Source of the DNA: Hyphomicrobium zavarzinii ATCC 27496
GTDB taxonomy: Bacteria; Pseudomonadota; Alphaproteobacteria; Rhizobiales; Hyphomicrobiaceae
NCBI RefSeq assembly: GCF_000383415.1
Contig: NZ_KB911265.1
Span: 22,062 to 86,061 of the forward strand
Length of the DNA: 64,000 nucleotides
Direction: 5' to 3'
How positions within the stretch are numbered: the stretch's first letter is position 1; each line of letters begins with the position of its first letter. Both the position numbers and the translations under genes were made by a program. This document shows, in pieces, positions 26,593 to 35,359 of this stretch. The notes under the pieces were generated by a model. It did not search any database. It saw only the letters and a list, made by a program, of their open reading frames with translations, and was not told where the DNA came from.

Positions 26593-29337
26593 ATGTTGCA
26601 TACAGAACAACAGAAATGGCCAGCCTCTCAGGGGGCCTACGGCTATTCTGGAATGCCAGGCGGCCCCAACCGGCTCGTGCATGAGCTTGCGCGCGAGATC
26701 GAGGAGACACAGCGGCGCCAGGGCGAGACCATCGCCAGCATCGTCGAGCGGCTTCGCGCGCTGGATCTGCGCCGCCCCGACCAGACGCATCCGGCCGGCG
26801 AAGAGCCCTGGGATGCGGCCAGCGCCGAAGCGCTGATGCGGACCTACGAGACCGACGCAGCATCTCAGCACGCTGCCGCGACAGAGGCCCAGGACCGCCA
26901 GGATTGGCTCGGCCACCGCTTCTACGACATCGCCGATCGCATCAAGCGCACGCTGGCCGACCTCAAGCCCGGCAGCACCATGATGCTGCTGGAAGAGCGC
27001 CTCGATCAGTTCCAGAAGCACATCAGCTCGGCGCTGGAAGACGTGGTGCGCCGCTCGGATCTCGACGGACTGCGGCTCATCGAGACCCATATCAGCTTTC
27101 TCGGCGACAAGCTCGACGAGCTGGATCGCCACGTGGCACGCATCGACGGCATCGAAGCCGATGTGCGCAGCGTGATGGAGCAGGTGTCGGACGAGCGCAT
27201 CGCGAAGCTGCTCGACTACGACACGCGCTTTGCCGCCGACATCGAAGCGGTGGCCGTGCGCGCCGCCGAGGAAGTGCACGCGCGTCTTGGCCAGGATGGC
27301 GAGCGCGCAAGCGCGGAGGCCGCGCGCCATCAGGAGCTGCGCGACCTGATCGAGGCTTCGATCCAGGACCGGCGCCAGGCGGAAGCCGCGGCGACGTCTC
27401 TGGTGACCGGCCTTTCGGGACGCGTCAACGCGCAGGCGGACCGCTACGACGAGCTCAAGGTGCTTCTGGAACAGGCGATCCAGGAGCAGCGCCAGAACGA
27501 GCAGACCGCGTTCGGTATGCTCGACACGCTGCAGCAGGCGATGGTGCGCATCCTCGACCGGATGGATTCGCTCGAGCAGCAGGGCCATCCCGCGACCACC
27601 GCGCCGTGGCCCGTGGCCGAGCCTGCCGCCGAGACGCAGATGTTCGCCTCGTTCAACGACGAGCCCGCCCGGCGGTATGCGGCGGCTCCGGCCCCTGCCG
27701 ACATTGCGCCTGCCGACTTTTCCGCCAGCCGCTTCCAGGATCGCTTCCACGATCAAGGTGAGGCGGCCGATCCCATGCTGGTCGCGCCCGTCGAAGTGCC
27801 TTCGGTCTTCGCCGCTCCTGCCGACGCCGACGTGTCCGCATCCACCGACGAGGCGGCATCGCCCGTCGATCGCCTACGCCGCGACTTCATCGCGGACGCA
27901 CGCCGCGCCAAGCTCAAGGCGGCGGCCAACCGGGCCGAGGCGATCGCCGAGAAGACTGAGGTTTCGCGCCGCCCAGCCGCCGAGCCCGCCCGCGCAGCTC
28001 TCGCCCAGGCCGCCCGCCTGCCGTTCGCCGCAGGCGCGGGCCGCCTGTTCGGCGCTTCTCCCAAGCTCCTCGCGGCCGCGCTGGCCTTCGTCGTCGCCAT
28101 CAACGGCGGCATCCTTCTGCTCAACCGGAAGAGCAGCCCGCCGCCTGCGCCGCAGATCACGATCCAGCCCGAGGGTATCGGCGCCGAGCCGGAGGCCCCG
28201 GCGGCCAGCGGCTCCGAGGCAGCGCCTCAGCAGACGCCGGAGCCCGCTCCGAATACGGCCCCGCGCTCCGATCTCACGGACGACGAGACCGGCTTTGCGC
28301 AGTTCGTGCCGCCGGCCGCGACGGCTGAACCACAGCAGGCCGACCCCACCGGCAGCTCGGCGCTTACGCCCTACGGCTTCATGGACGACGTGCTCGATCC
28401 GCCCGCGCTCGAAACCAGCGGCGCGCCGGCCTCGCCTCCGCGCGGCATGACGATTGCCGGTGCCAACGGCGCCGTGCCGGATGCCATGGTGGCGGACGTC
28501 TATCAGCAGCAGGTGCTGGCGAGCCTTTCCGGCAAGCTCGGCACGATCGCTGCGGCACAGTCGCCGGACGCGCTGCTTCCGGAGCAGAGCGGCCGCGTCG
28601 AGACGGCCTACACCGAGCCCGCAAGCACGCCGGATACGGTGGATGGCGCACAGCGCTCGAGCGCGCTCGACCTGCCGCCTGCAACGGTTGGGCCGCTTTC
28701 GCTTCGTCTCGCGGCTGCAAACGGCGATGCTTCGGCGGAATTCGAAGTTGCCGCACGCCTTGCCGAGGGCAAGGGAACCTCGCAGGACTTTGCAGAAGCG
28801 CTGCGCTGGTATCAGCGCTCGGCCACGAAAGGCTTCGCGCAGGCTCAGTATCGCCTGGGAACGCTCTATGAGCGCGGCCTCGGCGTGACGAAGGACATCG
28901 GACGCGCGCGCATCTGGTACAGCCGCGCCGCCGAGCAGGGCAACGTCAAGTCGATGCACAATCTCGCTGTGCTTGCTGCAGGCGGCGAGCAGGGCGAGCC
29001 CGACTACACCACTGCCACGCAGTGGTTCACAAAGGCTGCCTCACACGGCCTCTCCGACAGCCAGTACAATCTCGGCGTTCTGCTCGAGAACGGTCTCGGC
29101 GTGAAGGCCGACCGGGTCGAAGCCTACAAGTGGTATGCGCTCGCGGCGAAGAACGGCGATACGGATGCGAAAGCCCGCCGTGACGAGCTCAAGGGCACGC
29201 TGAGCGCGAGCGACCTCGCCATCGCCGAGAGCCTCGTCTCGTCGTTCAAGGCACAGACACCCGTTCCGCTGGCCAACGATGCCCGCGCGGCCGGTGAAGA
29301 CTGGAAGAAGCGCGTGAACAACGACGCGAACGGTTAA
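26593..29337 (+). CDS. podJ: PodJ-like polar localisation protein with Sel1 repeats
   Basis: 914 residues. The N-terminal half is a long coiled coil (about 20-340) facing the cytosol, followed by a Pro/Ala-rich linker, one membrane segment (about 495-520, LAAALAFVVAINGGILLL) and a periplasmic part with a low-complexity linker and at least four Sel1/TPR-like repeats (about 705-880; RLAEGKGTSQDFAEALRWYQ and relatives). This is the architecture of PodJ, which sets up the old pole in alphaproteobacteria. The start at 26593 follows GGGGA; a GTG at 26563 is an alternative. Identity as PodJ is inferred from the architecture. Confidence 0.75.
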   Translation: MLHTEQQKWPASQGAYGYSGMPGGPNRLVHELAREIEETQRRQGETIASIVERLRALDLRRPDQTHPAGEEPWDAASAEALMRTYETDAASQHAAATEAQDRQDWLGHRFYDIADRIKRTLADLKPGSTMMLLEERLDQFQKHISSALEDVVRRSDLDGLRLIETHISFLGDKLDELDRHVARIDGIEADVRSVMEQVSDERIAKLLDYDTRFAADIEAVAVRAAEEVHARLGQDGERASAEAARHQELRDLIEASIQDRRQAEAAATSLVTGLSGRVNAQADRYDELKVLLEQAIQEQRQNEQTAFGMLDTLQQAMVRILDRMDSLEQQGHPATTAPWPVAEPAAETQMFASFNDEPARRYAAAPAPADIAPADFSASRFQDRFHDQGEAADPMLVAPVEVPSVFAAPADADVSASTDEAASPVDRLRRDFIADARRAKLKAAANRAEAIAEKTEVSRRPAAEPARAALAQAARLPFAAGAGRLFGASPKLLAAALAFVVAINGGILLLNRKSSPPPAPQITIQPEGIGAEPEAPAASGSEAAPQQTPEPAPNTAPRSDLTDDETGFAQFVPPAATAEPQQADPTGSSALTPYGFMDDVLDPPALETSGAPASPPRGMTIAGANGAVPDAMVADVYQQQVLASLSGKLGTIAAAQSPDALLPEQSGRVETAYTEPASTPDTVDGAQRSSALDLPPATVGPLSLRLAAANGDASAEFEVAARLAEGKGTSQDFAEALRWYQRSATKGFAQAQYRLGTLYERGLGVTKDIGRARIWYSRAAEQGNVKSMHNLAVLAAGGEQGEPDYTTATQWFTKAASHGLSDSQYNLGVLLENGLGVKADRVEAYKWYALAAKNGDTDAKARRDELKGTLSASDLAIAESLVSSFKAQTPVPLANDARAAGEDWKKRVNNDANG

Positions 29338-29372
29338 GATTTCCGGCGGGGCGCGTTGCCCCGCCCGAAATC
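29338..29372 (+). terminator. Hairpin after the PodJ-like gene
   Basis: GATTTC(C)GGCGGGGC...GCCCCGCC(C)GAAATC, right after the stop codon. No T-run follows, so it may act as an mRNA 3' stabiliser or a weak terminator. Confidence 0.5.
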
Positions 29373-29565
29373 CGTCAATCGCCGGCGCATCTTGCGGGCC
29401 ACTGCGCACTGGCACTCGCGGCAAAGGTTCAATACGATGATGCGGCGGGGCCGCACATGTCCTCGCGCCGTTCCAGGGCGGGCGGACGGTGCCATGCCGT
29501 TCTCCATCCCTCCGGGATGGCTGTGAAGCCTCATCGCGCGATACCGGCGTAACAGCTCCCCACGC

Positions 29566-30492
29566 ATGCACATCTATCTGCCGATCGCCGAGATGTCCGC
29601 CAACGTGCTGCTATTCGTTGGCATGGGCGCAGCGGTGGGCTTTCTCTCCGGCCTGTTCGGCGTTGGCGGCGGGTTTCTGATGACGCCGCTTCTGATCTTC
29701 TCCGGAATTCCTTCCGCGGTGGCGGTCGGCACCGGTGCCGCGCAGGTGGTGGCTTCCTCCGTCTCGGGCGCGATGGCGCAATATCAGCGCAACAACGTCG
29801 ACATCAAGCTCGGCGTGGTGCTGCTCGCGGGCGGCGTCGCGGGCTCGGTCATCGGCGTCAAGATGGTGCGCATCCTGAGCCTTGCGGGCCAGTTCGATCT
29901 CTTCGTCGCGCTCGCCTACGTGACGTTCCTCGGCGTGATCGGCATCCTGATGCTGATCGAGAGCATAAATGCCTTGCAGAGCGTGCGCCGCGGCCGGCCT
30001 TACTCCATGCGCCGGCCCGGGCAGCACAACTGGATCCATGGTCTGCCGCTCAAGATGCGGTTCCATCGCTCCAAGCTCTACATCAGCGCCATTCCGCCGC
30101 TGATGATCGGCGCGTTTGTCGGGTTTCTCGGCGCGATTATGGGCGCAGGCGGCGGCTTCATCATGGTTCCCGCCATGATCTACCTGCTGCGCGTGCCGAC
30201 CAACGTGGTGGTGGGAACGTCGCTGTTCCAGACGGTGTTCGTCTCGGCCGTGACGACCATCATGCAGGCGAGCGAGAATTACAGCGTGGACGTGGTCCTC
30301 GCGCTGTTGCTGATCGTGAGCGGCGTGATCGGTGCGCAATATGGCGCGGCTGCCGGAGCCCGGCTCAGGGGCGAGCAATTGCGGTTACTGCTCGCGGCTC
30401 TGGTGCTGCTCGTCTGCTTCCGCATCGGCTGGGATCTCGTGGTGACGCCGCGGGAATTGTTCAGCATCACCGCAACGCTCGGGGGGATGTGA
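29566..30492 (+). CDS. TauE/SafE-family sulfite/anion exporter
   Basis: 308 residues, eight or so membrane segments in two halves, each with the family signature: GLFGVGGGFLMTPLL near residue 29 and GAIMGAGGGFIMVPAM near 190. Members move sulfite, sulfonates or other small anions. The stop codon TGA shares its last base with the ATG of the next gene, a fixed partner in alphaproteobacteria (TIGR02186). Confidence 0.9.
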   Translation: MHIYLPIAEMSANVLLFVGMGAAVGFLSGLFGVGGGFLMTPLLIFSGIPSAVAVGTGAAQVVASSVSGAMAQYQRNNVDIKLGVVLLAGGVAGSVIGVKMVRILSLAGQFDLFVALAYVTFLGVIGILMLIESINALQSVRRGRPYSMRRPGQHNWIHGLPLKMRFHRSKLYISAIPPLMIGAFVGFLGAIMGAGGGFIMVPAMIYLLRVPTNVVVGTSLFQTVFVSAVTTIMQASENYSVDVVLALLLIVSGVIGAQYGAAAGARLRGEQLRLLLAALVLLVCFRIGWDLVVTPRELFSITATLGGM

Positions 30493-31427
30493 TGACGCCC
30501 GTCCGCCTGATCCCAAGAGGCTGGCTACGGCTTATTCCGCTGATGGGCGTGATGGTGGCCGGGCTCGGGCTCGCGTCTGTGCCCGCGAGCAATGCTATCG
30601 CGCAGGAGCCGGGGGCGACGGACAAACGGGTGCCTCCGGTCAAGACGCCACGCAACCGCAAGACGGAGCGCACCGCAGCCAAGACCGATCAGGCGCCTCC
30701 CCGGGAGGCTGTCGAAGCCGATGTTTCGACGCGGACGATTGCAGTGACCTCCGCCTTCACGGGCACCGAGATCGTCGTGTTCGGCTCCGTGGTCAACAGC
30801 CGCCAGCCGAGCGCAGAGGCCGGATACTACGACGTGATCGTCGTGCTCGAAGGGATGCCGACCCCGCTGCTCGCACGCCGCAAATCCAACGTGGCGGGGC
30901 TGTGGGTCAACACGGAATCCGTCGCCTACGAAAGCGCGCCGAGCTACTACGCCATCGTCTCGACACGGCCCATTGAGGAAATCGCCGACGAGCCGCTGCT
31001 CGAGCGGAATGCGATCGGGCTCGATTTCGTGCGCCTCGCGCCGGCCGCGAAGTCGGCCATCGAGACCGACCCAGAAGAGCTCAAGGCCTTCAAGGATGCC
31101 GTCATCCGGCTGAAGCAGAAGGAAGGGCTCTATCTCAAGGAAGACTATGCGGTGATCTTCATGGGCAAGAGCCTGTTCCGCAGTTCCATCTCGCTGCCGG
31201 CGAACGTTCCCGTGGGGCCGCTCACGGCGCGCGTGTATCTGTTCCGGGAAGGGGAATTGCTCAGTGCGTTCCAGTCTCGTGTGCGGCTCGAACGGTCTGG
31301 CATCGAGCTGTGGCTCTACCGCTTTGCCATGCGCCAGCCTGCGCTCTACGGCCTGTTTGCGGTGGCGGTGGCGGTGGGTGCGGGGCTTCTTGCCTCGGCC
31401 GCATTCCGGCGGCGGGACGCAGCTTAG
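30492..31427 (+). CDS. TIGR02186-family membrane-anchored protein
   Basis: 311 residues. Signal peptide or anchor at the N-terminus (LIPLMGVMVAGLGLASVPAS), a Pro/Lys-rich linker, a large periplasmic beta-rich domain (about 75-270) and a C-terminal membrane segment (about 285-305) with an RRR tail. It is regularly encoded with TauE/SafE exporters and is thought to assist them; the mechanism is unknown. Start overlaps the exporter stop by one base. A hairpin made from a dispersed repeat begins at the stop codon. Confidence 0.82.
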   Translation: MTPVRLIPRGWLRLIPLMGVMVAGLGLASVPASNAIAQEPGATDKRVPPVKTPRNRKTERTAAKTDQAPPREAVEADVSTRTIAVTSAFTGTEIVVFGSVVNSRQPSAEAGYYDVIVVLEGMPTPLLARRKSNVAGLWVNTESVAYESAPSYYAIVSTRPIEEIADEPLLERNAIGLDFVRLAPAAKSAIETDPEELKAFKDAVIRLKQKEGLYLKEDYAVIFMGKSLFRSSISLPANVPVGPLTARVYLFREGELLSAFQSRVRLERSGIELWLYRFAMRQPALYGLFAVAVAVGAGLLASAAFRRRDAA

Positions 31428-31466
31428 AGCGCGATCAATTTTTATTGGATCAGAATCGCGCTCCCG
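31425..31466 (+). terminator. Hairpin built on the AGAGCGCGATCAAT element
   Basis: GAGCGCGAT...ATCGCGCTC with an inner ATCAAT/ATTGGAT stem around TTTTT, starting in the TAG stop codon. The first 14 bases recur right after the stop codon at 48118. Confidence 0.6.
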
Positions 31467-31482
31467 GCGCTTTAACGGGAGC

Positions 31483-31646
31483 GATGATTCACGCTTCGGA
31501 CTGATAGGGTCCGAAGCGATCATGGTCTCTTTTGTTAGACCGATGATTCACGCTTCGGACTGATAGGGTCCGAAGCGATCATGGTCTCTTTTGTTAGACC
31601 GATGATTCACGCTTCGGACTGATAGGGTCCGAAGCGATCATGGTCT
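31483..31646. repeat. 59-bp tandem repeat array, three copies
   Basis: Copies of a 46-base core begin at 31483, 31542 and 31601 (period 59). Each core carries CGCTTCGGAC-tgatagg-GTCCGAAGCG, a perfect ten-base inverted repeat, inside GATGATTCA...GATCATGGTCT. The array fills the gap between two convergent genes and ends in the pdeM stop codon. A second array is at 60393. Confidence 0.9.
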
Positions 31647-32385
31647 AGTCTTCCTTCAGAAGACGTGCGGCGATCGGGTAGAGGCCTTCCTGGCCCATGA
31701 CGAGCACGGACAAGCCGTCGTTGCCGAAGAGGGGCGCGAACGCGTCGTCGAGCACGTTCAATCCGCCCGCGTAGGTGCCGAAGGCCGGCAGCACGAGGCG
31801 ATTGCCGTTTCCGACGAAGCAGGGACGGCGGATGACGTGGCCGTGGAAGGACACGCGCGCTGCGGGATGAAGGTGGCCCGCGATCTCATGCGTGACGGGG
31901 CTTGCCGCCGGCTCATGACGGAAGGTGATGCCGGACACCGTGATCTCAGGCAGCACTTGGCCCCCGAAGCACTCCGCGATCACCGGGTCATGATTGCCGT
32001 TCAGCCAAAGCCACTCGCGATCCTCCTGGAGGATGGCCAGCGTCTCGCGATCCTTGTCGCACATGCGCTCGCCGGCATTGCGGTCGTGGAAGCTGTCGCC
32101 CAGGCAGATGACGGTCGCGGCCTGATAGGCATCCAGCGTGGCAGCCAAGCGCTCCAAGGTAGCGGCAGTGTCGTAGGGCGGGAGCAGAACGCCACGAGCG
32201 GCGAAGGAGGAGCCCTTTTCGAGATGGAGGTCGGCGACGATCAGCACGTCCTCGGCCGGCCAGTAGAGAGCGCCCGATACATCCGCCAGGAACGAGCGGC
32301 CCGAGATGGAGATCGGCTGCTGGCTGAACTCGCCGACGTCGAGCCGCTCCGGCTTGAGCTCGAGCAGTTGTGTCGTGTTTCTCAC
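31645..32385 (-). CDS. pdeM: PdeM, ligase-associated DNA damage response metallophosphoesterase
   Basis: 246 residues. Calcineurin-like metal-site motifs are in order: VADLHLEKG, LGDSFHD, NGNHD and GHLHPAAR. It belongs to the PdeM endonuclease group that travels with an Lhr-type helicase and usually with a DNA ligase and an exonuclease. I chose a GTG start at 32385, two bases past the lhr stop and preceded by GAGGA; an ATG at 32412 inside lhr is also possible. The stop codon TAG abuts the 59-bp repeats. Confidence 0.88.
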   Translation of the reverse strand: MRNTTQLLELKPERLDVGEFSQQPISISGRSFLADVSGALYWPAEDVLIVADLHLEKGSSFAARGVLLPPYDTAATLERLAATLDAYQAATVICLGDSFHDRNAGERMCDKDRETLAILQEDREWLWLNGNHDPVIAECFGGQVLPEITVSGITFRHEPAASPVTHEIAGHLHPAARVSFHGHVIRRPCFVGNGNRLVLPAFGTYAGGLNVLDDAFAPLFGNDGLSVLVMGQEGLYPIAARLLKED

Positions 32386-32386
32386 G

Positions 32387-34996
32387 TCACGTCCTCTTCT
32401 TGCCGCTGCCATCGAGCCGCATCGCTTCGGCGATCAGCTCCTGGGCCGCTTCCCTCAGGAGATCCTCCCGCGCGATGCGCGCGACGGGCTCGACACCAAT
32501 CTCGATCAGGATCGGAACCGATAGCGGCGAGACCCGATCTAGAGCTTGATGCCTGATTCGCCCGCGCGTGCGGGCCAGGAATTGCCCCAACCGAGCAATA
32601 TCCAACAATCCCGTGGCCGCATCCTCCCAGGCGGCTTCCAGCAGAATATGGCCGGGATCATGGCGCCTCAGCACGTTGTAGACGAGATCGGTCGACATCG
32701 TGACCTGGCGGCCACTTTTCTCGCGCCCCGGATGGCGGCGCTCGATGAGCCCGGCGATGACCGCCACGGTGCGGAAGGTGCGGCGCATGAGGCTCGATTC
32801 CGCAAGCCAGGCTTCGAGATCGTCGCCGAGCATGTCCTCGGCGAACAGCCTATCGAGTTTTAACGTGCCGTCGGCGATGCGTTGGGAGAGATCGCCCAGC
32901 CCCCAGATGGCAAGGCCATAGTCGTTGGCGACGAAGCCCATGGGGCGCGCGCCATCCCGTTCGAGCCGCCGCGTCAGCAGCATGCCGAGCGTCTGGTGGG
33001 CGAGACGCCCTTCGAACGGATAGGCGACCATGAAGTGGCGATTGCCGCGCGGAAACGTCTCCACCAGAACGTCGTCGATGCCGGGGAGCTGCGAATAGCC
33101 ATCCTGAAGGCGCAGCCATTCCGCAACCGGAAGCGGAAGGCCGTTCCATTGCTTCCTATCGGCCAGCATGGCGCGCACGCGTTTCGCGAGATGCGTGGAG
33201 AGCGGGAACTTGCCGCCGGCATAGCTCGGGATCATGGCATCCGCGCCCGGCGCACGGGTGACGTAAGCCTCCGTCTCCTCCATGCCCTCGAAGCGCAGGA
33301 TCTCTCCGGCGAACACGAAGGTCATGCCCGGCGAAAGCTGCTCGACGAAGTATTCCTCCACCTCGCCCAGAACGCGGCCACCCATGAGGGGACGTGCGCC
33401 GGGCTGGCCGGTCGTCTTCCGGCGGCGCTGCCCGACCAGGCGGATCTTGATCATCGGCGCTTCGACGATGGTGCCCGCGTTCATGCGGTATTGGCGTATG
33501 AGCGAGGGATGGGCGAGGCGCAGGTGGCCGTCACCGGTGGGGCGCAGGCGCGCGAAACGCTCGTAGGCCTTGAGCGCGTAGCCGCCGGTCGCCACGAAGT
33601 CCACCACGCGGTCGAAGCGGTCGCGCGTAAGGGCGGAATAGGGCGCGGCGGCGCGCACCTCCTCGTACAGATCTTCAGGCCGGAACGGACCGCTGCAGGC
33701 CATTCCGAGCACATGCTGAGCCAGGACATCGAGGGCGCCGCTGCGGGCGATGTAGGTGTCCTGCTCCCCGGCCTTCGCGGCTTCGAGAGCGGCGCGGCAT
33801 TCGAGAACCTCGAAGCGGTTTGCGGGCACGAGGAGCGCTTCGGACGGCTCGTCGAGACGATGGTTGGCGCGGCCGATGCGCTGCGCGAGGCGGGACGCGC
33901 CCTTCGGCGCGCCGACGTTCACCACGAGATCCACATCGCCCCAGTCGATGCCGAGATCGAGCGTGGACGTTGCGACGACGGCGCGCAACTGCCCCTCCGC
34001 CATCGCCTTCTCCACCTTGATGCGGCGCGCCTTGTCGAGCGAGCCATGATGCAGCGCGATCGGCAGGTTGGATTCGTTGATGCGCCACAGCTCCTGAAAC
34101 ACCATCTCCGCCTGCATGCGCGTGTTGACGAAGACGAGCGTCGTCCGGTGCGCTTCGATGGCGCGGTAAATGTCGGCCATGGCGTAGCGCGCCGAGTGAC
34201 CGCCCCACGGCACGGGCTCCTCGATTTCCAGGATCGCGATTTCTGGCGCTGCGCCTCCCTTCGCGACGACGACATCGGCCATCGTGCGCATGAGATCCGG
34301 CGCAGCCTGAGGCACGAGATAGCTTCTCAGCTCCGACGGCCGGGCGACGGTCGCCGAGAGGCCGAGCGTCATGAGGCCGGGGGCGAGCGTGTGAAGGCGG
34401 GAGAGGCCGAGTGAGAGCAGGTCTCCGCGCTTCGAGGGGGCGAGGGCGTGCAGCTCGTCCAGGATAATGGTGTCGAGGTCGCCGAACACGTAGCCCGCGT
34501 CCGAGCTGGACAACATCAGCGCAACCTGCTCGGGCGTGGTGAGCAGGATGTGCGGCGGCTTCACCCGCTGGCGGGCGCGGCGCGCGACGGAGGTATCCCC
34601 CGTGCGTGTCTCGATCGCGACCTTGAGGCCCATCTCCGAGACGGGCGCGACGAGGTTACGGGATATGTCCTCGGCGAGCGCCTTCAGCGGAGAAATGTAG
34701 AGCGTGCGGAGGCCCGCCCCCTGCTTCGGCCGCTTTGGCGCCTCGGAAAGCGCGATCAAGCTCGGAAGGAAGCCAGCAAGCGTCTTTCCGGCGCCGGTGG
34801 GAGCGATCAGCAGGGTCGAGCGGCGGGCCTTGGATTGGGCGATCAGGGCGAGCTGATGCACACGGGGGCTCCACCCGCGGCGGGCAAACCAGGCCGCGAA
34901 CGGATCGGGAAGGACCATCCCGGCCGCTTTGGCCTCCTCAGCCTTTACGCCCTTCGCGGCCCGCCGCCTGCCCGCCTTCTCGGATACGCCCGTCAC
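32387..34996 (-). CDS. lhr: Lhr-like ligase-associated DEXH-box helicase
   Basis: 869 residues. Walker A APTGAGKT at 65-72, DEXH box DELH at 180-183, SAT motif in LGLSATVA, helicase C domain with VVATSTLDLGIDWGDVD and the QRIGRANH motif VI, then the Lhr winged-helix/beta-barrel core. The start is GTG with AAGGAAG about ten bases ahead. It is a 3'-5' helicase of the DNA-damage operon shared with pdeM; the usual ligase and exonuclease genes are not next to it here. Confidence 0.93.
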   Translation of the reverse strand: MTGVSEKAGRRRAAKGVKAEEAKAAGMVLPDPFAAWFARRGWSPRVHQLALIAQSKARRSTLLIAPTGAGKTLAGFLPSLIALSEAPKRPKQGAGLRTLYISPLKALAEDISRNLVAPVSEMGLKVAIETRTGDTSVARRARQRVKPPHILLTTPEQVALMLSSSDAGYVFGDLDTIILDELHALAPSKRGDLLSLGLSRLHTLAPGLMTLGLSATVARPSELRSYLVPQAAPDLMRTMADVVVAKGGAAPEIAILEIEEPVPWGGHSARYAMADIYRAIEAHRTTLVFVNTRMQAEMVFQELWRINESNLPIALHHGSLDKARRIKVEKAMAEGQLRAVVATSTLDLGIDWGDVDLVVNVGAPKGASRLAQRIGRANHRLDEPSEALLVPANRFEVLECRAALEAAKAGEQDTYIARSGALDVLAQHVLGMACSGPFRPEDLYEEVRAAAPYSALTRDRFDRVVDFVATGGYALKAYERFARLRPTGDGHLRLAHPSLIRQYRMNAGTIVEAPMIKIRLVGQRRRKTTGQPGARPLMGGRVLGEVEEYFVEQLSPGMTFVFAGEILRFEGMEETEAYVTRAPGADAMIPSYAGGKFPLSTHLAKRVRAMLADRKQWNGLPLPVAEWLRLQDGYSQLPGIDDVLVETFPRGNRHFMVAYPFEGRLAHQTLGMLLTRRLERDGARPMGFVANDYGLAIWGLGDLSQRIADGTLKLDRLFAEDMLGDDLEAWLAESSLMRRTFRTVAVIAGLIERRHPGREKSGRQVTMSTDLVYNVLRRHDPGHILLEAAWEDAATGLLDIARLGQFLARTRGRIRHQALDRVSPLSVPILIEIGVEPVARIAREDLLREAAQELIAEAMRLDGSGKKRT

Positions 34997-35080
34997 GCGT
35001 TGAGACTTCCTTCGCTCCCGCCGATGGTTATGCTACATGGGAGCCGGTTTTCCGGCCCGCTCGCAAAGGGATTTCGCCTT

Positions 35081-35353
35081 ATGGACCGTAACACGATTTT
35101 TGGCGGAAACCCGCTCGGGGTGCTGATCCGCCTCGCCCTGATCTCGCTCGCCGTCGGCATCGTGATGAAGGCGCTCGGGATCGACCTCGGCAATTTCTTC
35201 CAGCGCATCAACGAGCTTTTGCGCAACATCTATGATCTTGGCTTTGGCGCCGTGGAATGGGTGCTCGAGTACATGCTGCTCGGCGCGCTGGTGGTGATCC
35301 CGATCTGGCTGATTGCCCGCGTGGTCGGGGCTTCGCGCTCCAAGACGGAATAA
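35081..35353 (+). CDS. Small membrane protein, possibly DUF6460
   Basis: 90 residues with two membrane segments (about 13-33 and 58-82) around an amphipathic stretch (LGNFFQRINELLRNIYDLG). AAAGGGA lies ten bases before the ATG. It resembles the small inner-membrane proteins called DUF6460 in Hyphomicrobiales; this naming is from memory and tentative. It is divergent from lhr. Confidence 0.7.
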   Translation: MDRNTIFGGNPLGVLIRLALISLAVGIVMKALGIDLGNFFQRINELLRNIYDLGFGAVEWVLEYMLLGALVVIPIWLIARVVGASRSKTE

Positions 35354-35359
35354 CGCGCC

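Noticed and set aside
31483..31646. CRISPR array
   Set aside because: Repeats and spacers are both nearly identical across units; only three units and no cas genes.
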